Origin: JABDJL01 sp963664065
GTDB taxonomy: Bacteria; Pseudomonadota; Gammaproteobacteria; Xanthomonadales; SZUA-36
Direction of reading: 5' to 3'
Length of the DNA stretch: 64,000 nucleotides
Assembly (NCBI GenBank): GCA_963664065.1
Contig: OY760942.1
Location: 1,178,001 to 1,242,000, forward strand
Positions 29,238 to 38,794 of this stretch are shown piece by piece. The notes below the pieces were generated by a model. The model was not told where the DNA came from and did no database searches. It was given only the letters and a program-made list of their open reading frames with translations. The translations under genes and the position numbers were made by a program. Each line of letters begins with the position of its first letter. The first letter of the stretch is position 1.

Positions 29238-30214
29238 GGCATTAGCGCATCCACCGCCATTTGTTTGTCTATGCGGTCGCCATACCAGGCGGGGATGGGT
29301 GTTTCTGGTTTTATATTCAGGCCATTGTTGCGGTTCGCTGTTTTGAGTACCAAAACGTTCCCGCGGGAACGTGATTCCGGGCCGCGCGGGATCAGTTCGC
29401 CGGTGGGCAAGGTGAAGCTGATGGCGCCTTCGCCATTGGCCTTGAGGGTGTCAGTATCGGTGTGGATATTGAGCATGTAGCGGCCTCCTCCGGAGTGGTC
29501 GCCTATTGCATCTGCCAGAAATCCCTCGGCCACCCGTTCCAGTGCATCGGCACGCCGTGCCGCAACCGGGGCTGATACCTGGCCCAGGCTGTTTGACGTT
29601 CCCGCGGGAACGTTTTCTGGTACTTTCCTTTGCTCTTCAAACAACTGGTCCATGGCAGCTTCCAGCGCCTTCGAGACCAATGCCCCCTGCGCGGGAGTAA
29701 GCCGGCCTTTGAATACCCACGAACCATCATGATCCTGGTACCAGCTCAACCCGCGTTGATTGTGTCGATCATTTTCTTGCTGGAGCGCTGCAATCCGTTT
29801 TGTTTTGCGAAACAAACGAACCTGTTGTTCAACGTGGCTGGCGGTGCCACCCAATGCAACTTCCAGCAGGGCTGACTCATTTTCTGCAGTCGCTACCCGG
29901 GTCATAGCCCTGACCTTGGAATAACTGACTTTGCCCGCTCTGAATACCGCACTAATTTGAGGCAGACTAGCCAAGGCACGGGCCGCCCGCACTTTTTCAC
30001 GGGCCGCCCCCAGGCTAATACCGCATTTCCAGTTCAGCCAGTGGGCACAGGAGAGAATACCCGTGCCGTTCCAGCCTTCACGTTGATCGAATTCAGATAT
30101 CAACTTCAGTAACTGGTAAGTGCCGGCATCCAGGTGTGCGGCCAGTTCGGTGATCTGGTCTCCGAGGCTGGAAAGTGATGCTTGAGGGGCGGGCTTAAGG
30201 GCAGAGTTTTGCAC
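29234..30214 (-). CDS. DUF222 (13E12-repeat) protein lacking its HNH nuclease domain
   Basis: A 326-residue protein with a GTG start and a good AAGGAAA site upstream. Residues about 15-255 form a DUF222 domain ([36 protein letters not shown], and [12 protein letters not shown] near 242-253). In relatives, a GRYQVVVH-type segment is followed by about 100 residues with an HNH nuclease, then a tail ending in a WxGxxMDxxxAVxxL pattern. Here the tail ([18 protein letters not shown]) follows almost directly after residue 263, so the HNH core appears deleted in frame. Nuclease activity is therefore unlikely. These genes are often multicopy and mobile. It carries two copies of an 18-bp palindrome. 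Confidence 0.75.
29355..29372. repeat. 18-bp perfect palindrome, copy 1
   Basis: ACGTTCCCGCGGGAACGT equals its own reverse complement. It lies inside the DUF222 gene, where the minus strand reads SRGNV through it. The same 18 bases recur at 29596-29613 in another reading frame. Confidence 0.85.
29596..29613. repeat. 18-bp perfect palindrome, copy 2
   Basis: The second exact copy of ACGTTCCCGCGGGAACGT, 241 bases from the first and in the same gene. Here the minus strand reads NVPAG through it. Conservation of DNA across two frames suggests selection on, or movement of, the DNA itself rather than the protein. Confidence 0.85.
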
Positions 30215-30230
30215 GTTGGATTTCCTTTTT

Positions 30231-30258
30231 TATATACTATACAAGTATACAGTATATA
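30231..30258. promoter_or_regulatory. AT-rich inverted repeat upstream of the DUF222 gene
   Basis: Arms TATATACTATAC and GTATACAGTATATA flank a central AA. The right arm's complement is TATATACTGTATAC, so the arms match except for one extra base. It lies 17 bases before the GTG start, inside an AT-rich stretch likely to hold the promoter. A repressor site is inferred. Confidence 0.5.
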
Positions 30259-30301
30259 ACTAAGAAAATCTATTAAATACAATGCTTTAAATAACATATT
30301 C

Positions 30302-33300
30302 TCAATCACTCAGCACCGTACACAGCCCCACGTTGTCATCCAGCACCCGGGTCATGTTGAAGGTTCCGGATTGGGTGGCTGCCGGGATGTTATAGGTCAC
30401 TGTAGCGTTGTTGCAATCGGTAAAGTCGATATCCATTGTGCCGTAGCCGGTGTCCTGTGTTGGGGTGGGGGTGGTGCTGTTGAACAATCCGCCGGTGGTG
30501 TTTTCGATATTGAGATTGGCCGTGGTCCCGCTGTAACTTCCCAGTGCCGTCAACCATCTCTGGTCCGGCGCACCAAAGGTGGCCATTGCATCAGCGGGAG
30601 GTGCCTCGGGGTCAAAAGTAAACCAGGCCGCGAACATCAACTCCAGTTCCGGGAATACGGTCAGGAACATGCCCTGGAAGTTGGCATTGGCATTCACCCA
30701 GGCATCGTTCAGTCCCGAGTTGATCATAAAGGTAGCGGATTTGGCTTCGGGTTTTGTTCCTTTAATGATGGAACTGAGTCGTTGCGCCTGCTCAGCAGTG
30801 CTCATGGTGGGCTGTATCTCCCCCGAGACTATCCCCTCGCACACACCGACATTATCTGGAAGTACCCGGTTCATAACAAAAGAGCCAGTTTCACCCGGGC
30901 CCGGGAAGTCATAGTCCACGTTAGCCGAGTTACAGCCAGTGAATACCATATTGATGGTGCCGTAGTTGGTGTCTTGTGTGGGAACCGGATCTGAAGTGTT
31001 GAAAGAGCCCCCGGTAGTCAGTTCAGCTTTGAGCACAGCGCTTGTTCCGCTATAGGGTCCCAGTGCCGTCACCCAGCGCTGGTCGGGTGCACCCACTACC
31101 GCTGTGGCATCCCCGGGCGGTGCGACCGAGTCAAAGGTAAACCAGGCCGCGAACATCAGATCGAATGAAGGGAAAACGGTGACGAACATGCCCTGGTTGG
31201 CGGACCCTGCGTGCACCCAGGCATCGTTGAGGCCGGAATTGATGTGAAAAGCAGATTCCTGGGCGGGAGCCATCAATTCCTCACCTTGCAGCAACACCTG
31301 GCGGGCGCGGTGCACGGTATTGCCCCCGCCATCCACTCCGGAAACCAGGAAACTCATGGTGATGGTGTCTACCCCGGTGCGCGAGTCTTGATCTATCAAG
31401 TCGATATTGGGGAAATCCTGGCTCAGAGTGGGGGCATCGTAGGTATAAGTGGTGGAAGAAGTGTCAGCTTCTTCCAGCAAAAATCCCGGCATTACCGTGG
31501 TCCGGTGCACGCTCACCTCGCTGAGTTCATCGGTGGGCAATACCGGGATGTCAATCGGACCATTGCCCGGTTCAACCCAGCTGTAACCAGGAATATCCAC
31601 CTCCAGCGGCGGTGAAACTTTATCTACCACGTAGAAGTGGAAAGTTCCATTGGTGCTGCCCAGAATATCTCCGGTCGGGAATGGTTCAGTTACCTGGCCG
31701 GCCGATGTCTGGCCTTCAAATGGGGTTACGACCTTGACAGACCAAACTCCGGGCTCATCGACGATAAAGTTATCCAGGGGGTCGTAGAAATAACCGACCT
31801 TGTTGGCGAAATTCGTCACATAATAGAGCTCGCCACTAGGGGAGGTGATCCGCATCCACACAAGGGCGGGTAAAGTGGGAGCCACCTGGCCGGAAAAAGC
31901 TGCTACATCACCTGCTTCGAGGATTGATCCAGGCCGCACTCCCATCGGATGAAAGAACATGTCGATCTCTTCACCCTTGAGCGTAATGATCGGGCCGCCG
32001 CTGGATCCTCCACCGTTGCCCTGGAACGGTGGCATAACGCGTGTTCCGGTTGCATCATCATGTGGCAACATAACCCACATTGACCCGTAAGCACCGTAGT
32101 AGTAGAAGTCCAGATCGGGCGCGCGGTACACGGCCCCGCCAAACTGGAACTTGAAGTCATTGGGCAGGTCACCATTGCTGCCATTGCCAGGCTGATAGTT
32201 GTAGACATCATCAAACCGCCAGTAGGTATCCCCGTTTTCTCCATCATGAGTTAAATCGCGAATTCGAACGCCGGGCCGCGCCGCTCCAAAGTAGGAGTAA
32301 CCCTTATGGGTATCTGGCGCATCAGGCTTGAAATCCGGCGGGCCGCCATCGACGGTTGACGAGAAAACCCTAATCTGCCCCAGGCTGATAAGTTCCTCGA
32401 TATCATAAAATTCATCTGGCCACCTTTCCCGCATCAGCTCCGAAAAGTCTCCTTGCGTATCCTGGATCGTGATGGCTGGGAAAATGGCGGTACTGAATTC
32501 ATCAAAATTAGTATCCATCATCCAGACGATGTCACCGGTGTGGTAGGGAAATGGCAGATGCCTGCCGGCGATATTGGTTTCGCTGGCCAGCAACCATTGC
32601 TGGTGCCCCCCCTGGTCATCGCCGTTTCGCAACCCGTGGGTAATCAACGGACTATTCGGCGTTTCAACCACGCTACCCCAGGTCTCTGCGCCCATCCACA
32701 AGACTTCTTCCTCATCCCGGTAGCTGGCGGTTATATACACACGATATTCACCGGGTAAATTAAAAACGAAAGCTTCACCCGCTTTAGGCTGAAAATATCC
32801 AAAGCGATTGGCCTTGCCGCTGATGGTCTGCGAAACCAGTTGGTCGGGGTCGGATTGAGGGAAGTGGTCAATCCGGATCTCGATATCGGCAGCTACCCCG
32901 GGTTGCACGATGATGGTTGGTGAAAATGGATCACCAATTTCAAACGGGGTATTGGGAAATACGCCGGTTTCAAGATCCAGATGCCTGGCAATGTACACCT
33001 CATAAGTACCACCGCCAGCATAGGAAGTGCCGCGAATATCCTCGATATTCCCCTCCATCGTGATGCGGTGAAGACCGTACTGCTCAAAGCTGACTTGGAA
33101 GTTGGGATTAGCAGTGCTCAATCCGAAGTACATTTCCGGATCAGCACTGCCTGGGGAAAAATGATTTCCGGACAGACTGATTGCACCCTGCACGTAAGGT
33201 TGCCTGAACGGTGCCGAACCCAGGTTGGTTTCAGAGCCATCCGGGTGTTCAATTCTAACCGTCAGTAAGCCGGACGGAAATTTGAAAGGAACCGTCGGCG

Positions 33301-35065
33301 GGGTAATCCACTGATTGCTGGCTCCCGAAAGTGCTAGCCAGGGCTCCAGCCGGTATTTGCGTGGAATTCCGGTGCGTGAGTCCTCACGTGGAATAATAAA
33401 CGCATGTGTATTGGTGGTGATGCTACCGGCAATTGCGACGCTGTCCCGGTCTTCCAAAGCGACGGTACCTCGGGACCCATTGCTGAAATCATTCATACCC
33501 AGTGTCCAACTCAAACGGCTGCTTGATGGAGACCCGATCCTGACCAGGAATACACCACCTTTAGAAAACACGGCTACGCCGGACTGCAGGTAGACGTCTT
33601 CGAAGTGTAAAGCGCTGCTTTGAATATCCTGCACCACAGGCTCAAACACTACAGAGTAAATACCGTCGGGCAGGTCAGCCGGAATATTAACCCTTGTCTG
33701 CCAGGTACCTTCAAAACTGTTTGGGCCTGCAATCCCTGGTTCGTTAGAGTCAAAATGACCAATCTCGACAGCATCCCATGGTGCAGAACCGCCTGAATGC
33801 TGTCTTAACCTCCCAATGGGCAATCCGGTGGGCGTCAGATTGTGAGAGGCAAAGTGAGGATTAGGCAGTTCCTGCTTGCCTTCAGCATCGAATACTCTTT
33901 CGAGGTATATGAAGCCGTGCATGTTCAATTCGCCGAGATTAATTTCGGCCGAATTCCTCGAGAAAACCATGATACTTCCTTCAAGTTGTATCGCTTCACC
34001 GGCCAACCAGTTTCTATCAACCTGTGTTCCGGAAATCCAGACCTGCCCAGGGTCTATAAAGCCAAGTGATTGAGGTTGTTCAACAGGACTCGCCCTTTGG
34101 AACTTATCAGCAGGATACAGGGCTGCATAAGCATTCTGTGGATCTTCGGGAAACGGTACGCGAATGACAGTTCCTGTAGCCATTGTGTGTGCCTCAAAGG
34201 TGATGGATGTCGGGTCTTGTGTAATCCGTAGGTATGAACCCGGTGGCACCAGCAAGGGAATCTGAAAGCTGCCGTCTGATCCGGAAGCACCTCTCGTCCA
34301 GTGCCCGGTCTGTAGATTGACGAGGCCGATTCGAGCAGGACCGGAAACCGTGCCAGGTGCACCCGTTACCATGGCGATACCGTCTACAGCCGGTCCGACA
34401 GTGATTAGTGACGCATCTGGGGGTGTCTGTGGAACCAACGGTGCCGCAGGATCCGCAACAGGCACCACGACGCCGTTGACAGAACCTTCACGGGCGTCTA
34501 TTGCTATTGAACTGAAGTATTTGGCTGGGCAAACCGGCAAATTGAGAGCATCTTTAAATGGACACTCGGGGAAAACAGAAATGGCGTATACGCCAGCCGC
34601 CCCGGAAATTTGAAATTGCAGGTCCTCATCGATACTCCATTCCTGTGAAGGGACATACTTGTCAAGTCGCTGCGCATATATTTGAGCAGGCCCGTCAAAA
34701 TCCGGAGGCAAATCTATCTCACCATTTATAGTGATCCGGCTGCCAATGAACAGGCGAATCTCCTTGGTTTCCTCAACATCAAAATCTCTAATAAATTCAG
34801 AATAAAACCCGGATGGATTGACGAGTGATTCGGCATGGATTTGGTAGTAATGTCCATCCGGCACAATGAAAGAATAACTGCCACCCTCGTCAGTAGTGGT
34901 TTCAACCGGTGTCTGCCCGTCTGGTTCTGCTACTACCTTGGCGCCCACCATCGGGCCATCTGGCCCGGTTACGGTTCCGAATATCGTGGCGGCATGTAGT
35001 GGCTGATATGAAATGATCAGCAGGAAAATAGTGATAATCGAGCGATAAGCACCAGATATTTGCAT
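30302..35065 (-). CDS. Giant exported multidomain protein with two C-terminal GLNDAW modules
   Basis: A 1587-residue protein that I cannot name. A signal peptide (about residues 1-25, ending LHAA) precedes a carboxypeptidase-regulatory-like beta-sandwich (IFGTVTGPDGPMVGAKVV). Many beta-rich, Gly/Pro-rich segments follow to about residue 1260. The C-terminus holds two copies of a roughly 140-residue module (about 1271-1413 and 1444-1587). Each shows GLNDAW, QGMF.TVFP, MFAAWFTFD, GAPDQRW, PTQDT.YGT and a late DN.G.C. The same module ends the divergent propeller/cytochrome gene. There is no transmembrane tail or sorting motif that I can see, so secretion or outer-membrane surface attachment is inferred. 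The 117-base divergent spacer is AT-rich and should hold both promoters. Confidence 0.7.
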   Translation of the reverse strand: MQISGAYRSIITIFLLIISYQPLHAATIFGTVTGPDGPMVGAKVVAEPDGQTPVETTTDEGGSYSFIVPDGHYYQIHAESLVNPSGFYSEFIRDFDVEETKEIRLFIGSRITINGEIDLPPDFDGPAQIYAQRLDKYVPSQEWSIDEDLQFQISGAAGVYAISVFPECPFKDALNLPVCPAKYFSSIAIDAREGSVNGVVVPVADPAAPLVPQTPPDASLITVGPAVDGIAMVTGAPGTVSGPARIGLVNLQTGHWTRGASGSDGSFQIPLLVPPGSYLRITQDPTSITFEAHTMATGTVIRVPFPEDPQNAYAALYPADKFQRASPVEQPQSLGFIDPGQVWISGTQVDRNWLAGEAIQLEGSIMVFSRNSAEINLGELNMHGFIYLERVFDAEGKQELPNPHFASHNLTPTGLPIGRLRQHSGGSAPWDAVEIGHFDSNEPGIAGPNSFEGTWQTRVNIPADLPDGIYSVVFEPVVQDIQSSALHFEDVYLQSGVAVFSKGGVFLVRIGSPSSSRLSWTLGMNDFSNGSRGTVALEDRDSVAIAGSITTNTHAFIIPREDSRTGIPRKYRLEPWLALSGASNQWITPPTVPFKFPSGLLTVRIEHPDGSETNLGSAPFRQPYVQGAISLSGNHFSPGSADPEMYFGLSTANPNFQVSFEQYGLHRITMEGNIEDIRGTSYAGGGTYEVYIARHLDLETGVFPNTPFEIGDPFSPTIIVQPGVAADIEIRIDHFPQSDPDQLVSQTISGKANRFGYFQPKAGEAFVFNLPGEYRVYITASYRDEEEVLWMGAETWGSVVETPNSPLITHGLRNGDDQGGHQQWLLASETNIAGRHLPFPYHTGDIVWMMDTNFDEFSTAIFPAITIQDTQGDFSELMRERWPDEFYDIEELISLGQIRVFSSTVDGGPPDFKPDAPDTHKGYSYFGAARPGVRIRDLTHDGENGDTYWRFDDVYNYQPGNGSNGDLPNDFKFQFGGAVYRAPDLDFYYYGAYGSMWVMLPHDDATGTRVMPPFQGNGGGSSGGPIITLKGEEIDMFFHPMGVRPGSILEAGDVAAFSGQVAPTLPALVWMRITSPSGELYYVTNFANKVGYFYDPLDNFIVDEPGVWSVKVVTPFEGQTSAGQVTEPFPTGDILGSTNGTFHFYVVDKVSPPLEVDIPGYSWVEPGNGPIDIPVLPTDELSEVSVHRTTVMPGFLLEEADTSSTTYTYDAPTLSQDFPNIDLIDQDSRTGVDTITMSFLVSGVDGGGNTVHRARQVLLQGEELMAPAQESAFHINSGLNDAWVHAGSANQGMFVTVFPSFDLMFAAWFTFDSVAPPGDATAVVGAPDQRWVTALGPYSGTSAVLKAELTTGGSFNTSDPVPTQDTNYGTINMVFTGCNSANVDYDFPGPGETGSFVMNRVLPDNVGVCEGIVSGEIQPTMSTAEQAQRLSSIIKGTKPEAKSATFMINSGLNDAWVNANANFQGMFLTVFPELELMFAAWFTFDPEAPPADAMATFGAPDQRWLTALGSYSGTTANLNIENTTGGLFNSTTPTPTQDTGYGTMDIDFTDCNNATVTYNIPAATQSGTFNMTRVLDDNVGLCTVLSD

Positions 35066-35182
35066 AAGAAACTCAGTTTTTCCTATTTACACACCATTAA
35101 ATAATAGTACATATTCCTTTTATTGCTTTGATTGCAGTGAAACCATTAGGCTATGGCTCTTTCCCAGCTTTAGTAGAAATCA

Positions 35183-37384
35183 GTGCTGAACGCCAGATTT
35201 TTAATTTGCTTAATCATTGGATTGATTTTGAGTCAGTCTACGTTTGCGGGTGAACGCAGCTCTACCATTACGATCAGCCCTAACGGCCAATTGCTGGCGG
35301 TGGTTAATAATGATTCACGTTCCTTAACACTTGTTGCTCTGCCGGGTGGCGATAAGATCAAAGAGATTTTTGTCGGCAGGGACCCACAAACCGTAGCCTT
35401 CAATGCCATCGGCACCATCGCTTATATCACCAACCGCCAGGACGATTCTGTGTCGGTCATCGATATGGAAACCTTGCAACTTGTTGATACGATCCCTGTG
35501 CCGGATGAGCCCATTGGGGCGGTGGTCTCCCCGGGCGGCCTGGTTTTTGTCTCTTGCATGGGCGCAGATACAATCGCGGTGATCGATCCGGTTAGCAAAT
35601 CAGTTATAGAAACGATCGAAACTGAAAGGCACCCAAGGGGCCTGGCGCTCTCACCTGATGCTTCGAAACTTTATGTCATTCACTTTTCCACCGGTCGTTT
35701 TTCCGTCATCAATACCGACAATCTCACAGTGGAAGCCACGATCTCAACAGGCGCCGACACCAATCTGTCCAACAGCATTACCCTAAACGCTGATGGATCA
35801 AAGGCCTATCTGCCCCAAACCCGCTCGAACGTAAGCAATGAGGCCTTACTGTTCGACACAACCGTTTTCCCGGTGGTGTCGGTCGTTGACCTGGAATCTC
35901 TGCTGCATGATCAGGCCAGTCGCATCCATCTCGACATCACCGATGTACCGGTAAATATGCCGTTTGATACTGCTCTTACCGCAGATTAAACACTTTATGT
36001 TTTGAATTCGGGCAGCAATGACGTTTCCGTAATCGACCAGGAAAACAGCACTATGCTCGCGCATCTGGAGGTGGGAGCCAACCCCCGTGGCCTGGTGCTT
36101 TCAGCCGATGAAAGCACACTTTATGTCAACAATAATCTCTCGGGGACGGTCGCGGTTATCGACACGGCTACGAATAAGATCAGCGAAGTGATCCAGGTAA
36201 GCAATATTCCCCTGTCACCGGCGGTGCTCAGCGGAAAACGGCTGTTTCACAGTTCCGACACGCCGGACCTGTCCCGCGACCAGTGGATTTCCTGCGCCAC
36301 CTGCCATTTCGATGGGGAAATGGACAGTCGAACCTGGTTTTTCCCTGATGGGCCGCGCAACTCACCCAGTTTGCTGGGCGTAGCGGATACCCTGCCGGTT
36401 CATTGGTCCGGAGACCTCGATGAACTGCAGGATGTTGAGGTTACGGTCCGGGATATACAGGCCGGCACCGGCTTGGCGACCGGCAGTGATAATTGCACGC
36501 CAGCCTGTGACCAGGGCGAGCCCAACGCCGGTCGCTCACAGGCGCTGGATGACCTGGCTGCTTTCATGGCGTCGTTAAAACTATCGATCAATCCAAACCT
36601 CGAAGAGAATGGTGTGCTAAGCGAATCTGCTGTCCGGGGGAAGACTCTTTTTGACTCCGAAGAAACACAGTGTTCGACCAGCCACCTTCCGCCCCTGTAC
36701 ACGGATGTTCAAAAACATGATGTCGGGACCGGAGATGGCGCAGGTGAAAGAAAAGGCTCGAGTTTTGATACGCCTTCATTAAGGGGAATCTACAAGACCG
36801 GGCCCTATTTACACCACGGTGCTGCGCAGTCATTACTTGATGTGCTTACGACGCAGAATCCGGCTGACTTGCACGGTAAAACTTCTCATCTGGATGAATC
36901 AGAACAATTGGACCTGGTTGCCTTTCTCAATTCGGTGGGCAGTGGTGCGGAATTCGAAATCAATGCCGGCTTAAACGATGCCTGGGTGAATGCCGGTGCG
37001 CCCTTCCAGGGGTTGTTCATAACGGTTTTCCCGGTACTGAAGTTGATATTCGTGGGCTGGTTTACCTTTGACTCTGAACCGCCGGCAGAAGACGTGATGG
37101 CAGTGTTCGGTGCACCCGATCAGCGCTGGGTAACTGCGCTTGGCAGCTATGCCGGCAGTAGTGCAAGTCTGAATGCAGAGTTGACCACGGGGGGTAGTTT
37201 TAATTCCTCGAACCCCGTCCCAACACAGGACACCGAATACGGCAGTATTGATATTGAATTTACCGACTGCAGGACGGGCATCGTCAAGTTCGAATTCCCT
37301 GCGGCCGGCCAGTCTGGCGAATTTGCCTTTCAACGCGCTGTGGAAAGCAATGTGCCGCTTTGCGAGATGCTTGGCGGAGAATAA
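35183..37384 (+). pseudogene. YncE-type beta-propeller / MauG-like di-heme protein, interrupted by an in-frame TAA
   Basis: One frame from the GTG at 35183 to 37384 is broken only by a TAA at 35987-35989. Before it are a signal peptide and YVTN/YncE propeller repeats (ISPNGQLLAVVNNDSRSLTL). After it the propeller continues (TLYVLNSGSNDVSVID, then SADESTLYVNN), so TAA probably replaces a GAA codon. Then comes a cytochrome-peroxidase-like region with heme site CATCH (36293-36307). The second site (36671-36685) reads CSTSH, where CxxCH is expected before PPLYTD, so one heme-attaching Cys is gone. The C-terminus is the GLNDAW module (about 36948-37381). The intact ancestor was probably a periplasmic or exported electron-transfer or oxidase protein. 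Confidence 0.75.
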
Positions 37385-37397
37385 AAACCAATGACAG

Positions 37398-38021
37398 CTA
37401 AACCGTTTTCAGCTTGTAGGCAACCGTAACCCTGAGCCCGGTGAACATCCGGCTGGGGGCACGACCATAGTGGAGGATTTGCGCGTCAAACAATACGGCG
37501 CGATTGGGCTTTAGCTGGATGGTCGAGATGATTTCCCCATCTTCGGCCTGGAACACGGTGCCGCCGTCCCAGTCCTTATGCCACTGGGACATAGGGTAGT
37601 AAATCAGGGTGTAGGTACCCGGTGAACTATCGTCTGTATGGGGTTTTCCGCCTTGTCCAAAAGTATGACCGTTGGCGTATTGACGCAAGACTTCCAGTGA
37701 TGCCCCTACAAGCTCTTCGCATTGTGGTTTGGCGTGTTCCCAGACCACATCCGCCGCTGCAACGCCGTCCAGTTCCATGTTCCAGAAAGGGATTGCGCTG
37801 CGATCATTGGGAAAAGCCCCGAAATACCAGTTTCTGGATCGGGTCGCTTTCCACAGGGCCATTTGCATGTCCTCCGAAACCAGGTCATCGATGCATTTGA
37901 TGAGTCCTTCCTTATTCATAGAGTGGTCGTAGTCCCATTGAAATGACCAGGCAATTCTATCGGAAACTTTGACAGAGCGCCGGGAAAGCAGCCCGGTGCC
38001 AGGGGGTTTTTTACATGGCAT
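37398..38021 (-). CDS. 2-oxoglutarate/Fe(II)-dependent oxygenase
   Basis: A 207-residue protein from the ATG at 38021; a later Met at about residue 35 is also possible. The double-stranded beta-helix core carries the iron ligands His128 and Asp130 in GKPHTDD and distal His184 in QILHYGRAPS. Arg191 or Arg197 is the probable 2-oxoglutarate binder. It resembles prolyl-4-hydroxylase-type or ectoine/arginine-hydroxylase-type small oxygenases. The substrate is unknown. It is convergent with the cytochrome gene, whose stop is 13 bases away, so hydroxylation of one of its exported neighbours is only a guess. It has no signal peptide. Confidence 0.8.
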   Translation of the reverse strand: MPCKKPPGTGLLSRRSVKVSDRIAWSFQWDYDHSMNKEGLIKCIDDLVSEDMQMALWKATRSRNWYFGAFPNDRSAIPFWNMELDGVAAADVVWEHAKPQCEELVGASLEVLRQYANGHTFGQGGKPHTDDSSPGTYTLIYYPMSQWHKDWDGGTVFQAEDGEIISTIQLKPNRAVLFDAQILHYGRAPSRMFTGLRVTVAYKLKTV

Positions 38022-38088
38022 GTTAGACTTCAATGTCAGGATTTATTGACCTGAAAAACAAAAAATGACTTAATTGCGGGAACACAAT

Positions 38089-38673
38089 ATGTACCGAAAT
38101 GCCGTCTTCTATTTCCTGGGCCTGTTGCTCATCCTGGTAGGAGGGTTCTGGAGTTCCTATTTTTCGAAGCTGGGGGGCGACATCAGCTTCGGTCAGCATT
38201 TTCACGCTATCAGCATGTTGTTGTGGATGTTCCTGCTGATCGCCCAGGCGTGGTTTATTCGCAGCGGGCGCAGACCGGTACACCGTACGGTGGGCAAGCT
38301 GTCTTTCCTGTTGGCTCCGGCCGTGATTGTGTCCGGTGCCATAGTGACACTGGACAATATCGCGAGGAAGGAAATCCCGTACTCACAGTCTGACCTGTCC
38401 ATTTTCTGGTTTAGCTTTTTCCTCGTCATTATGTTTGCGCTGGTTTATTCATTAGCGATCTATCATCGAAAAAATATGCATTTACACCAGCGATACATGG
38501 CCAGCACAGCGCTGGTTTTCCTGGTTCCAGGCCTGGCACGATTATTTGGACGTGTCGGGAATTCCCTGGAAATCTGGACACCGGATTTTTTTCAGACGAT
38601 GTGGATCCCTGGCATTATCGCCCTGATCATGATTTTTGATGATTACCGCAAAGGGAAAGTGCGCTCTCCCTAG
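38089..38673 (+). CDS. Multipass inner-membrane protein, unknown function
   Basis: A 194-residue protein from the ATG at 38089. It has about six hydrophobic helices. Between helices two and three it reads SGRRPVHRTVGKLSF, and later NMHLHQRYMAS. These are HR..GK and HQR.M patterns like those in DUF2306-type proteins, such as the broken gene near 12.7 kb. I cannot assign a function. It is divergent from the oxygenase gene, with 67 bases between them. Confidence 0.65.
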   Translation: MYRNAVFYFLGLLLILVGGFWSSYFSKLGGDISFGQHFHAISMLLWMFLLIAQAWFIRSGRRPVHRTVGKLSFLLAPAVIVSGAIVTLDNIARKEIPYSQSDLSIFWFSFFLVIMFALVYSLAIYHRKNMHLHQRYMASTALVFLVPGLARLFGRVGNSLEIWTPDFFQTMWIPGIIALIMIFDDYRKGKVRSP

Positions 38674-38794
38674 CTAGTAGTTGCGGCGCTATGGAGCATA
38701 ATTATGTGGGGTTACATGAACCTGTACAAATATGCCTGGTGGACGGACTTTGCAAATTGGTACCGTGGCTTTTCTTGAGGGCAGAACTGGATTT

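Noticed and set aside
35987..35989. Two separate genes split at the TAA
   Set aside because: The propeller repeats continue in frame directly after the stop, without a new signal peptide or ribosome site.
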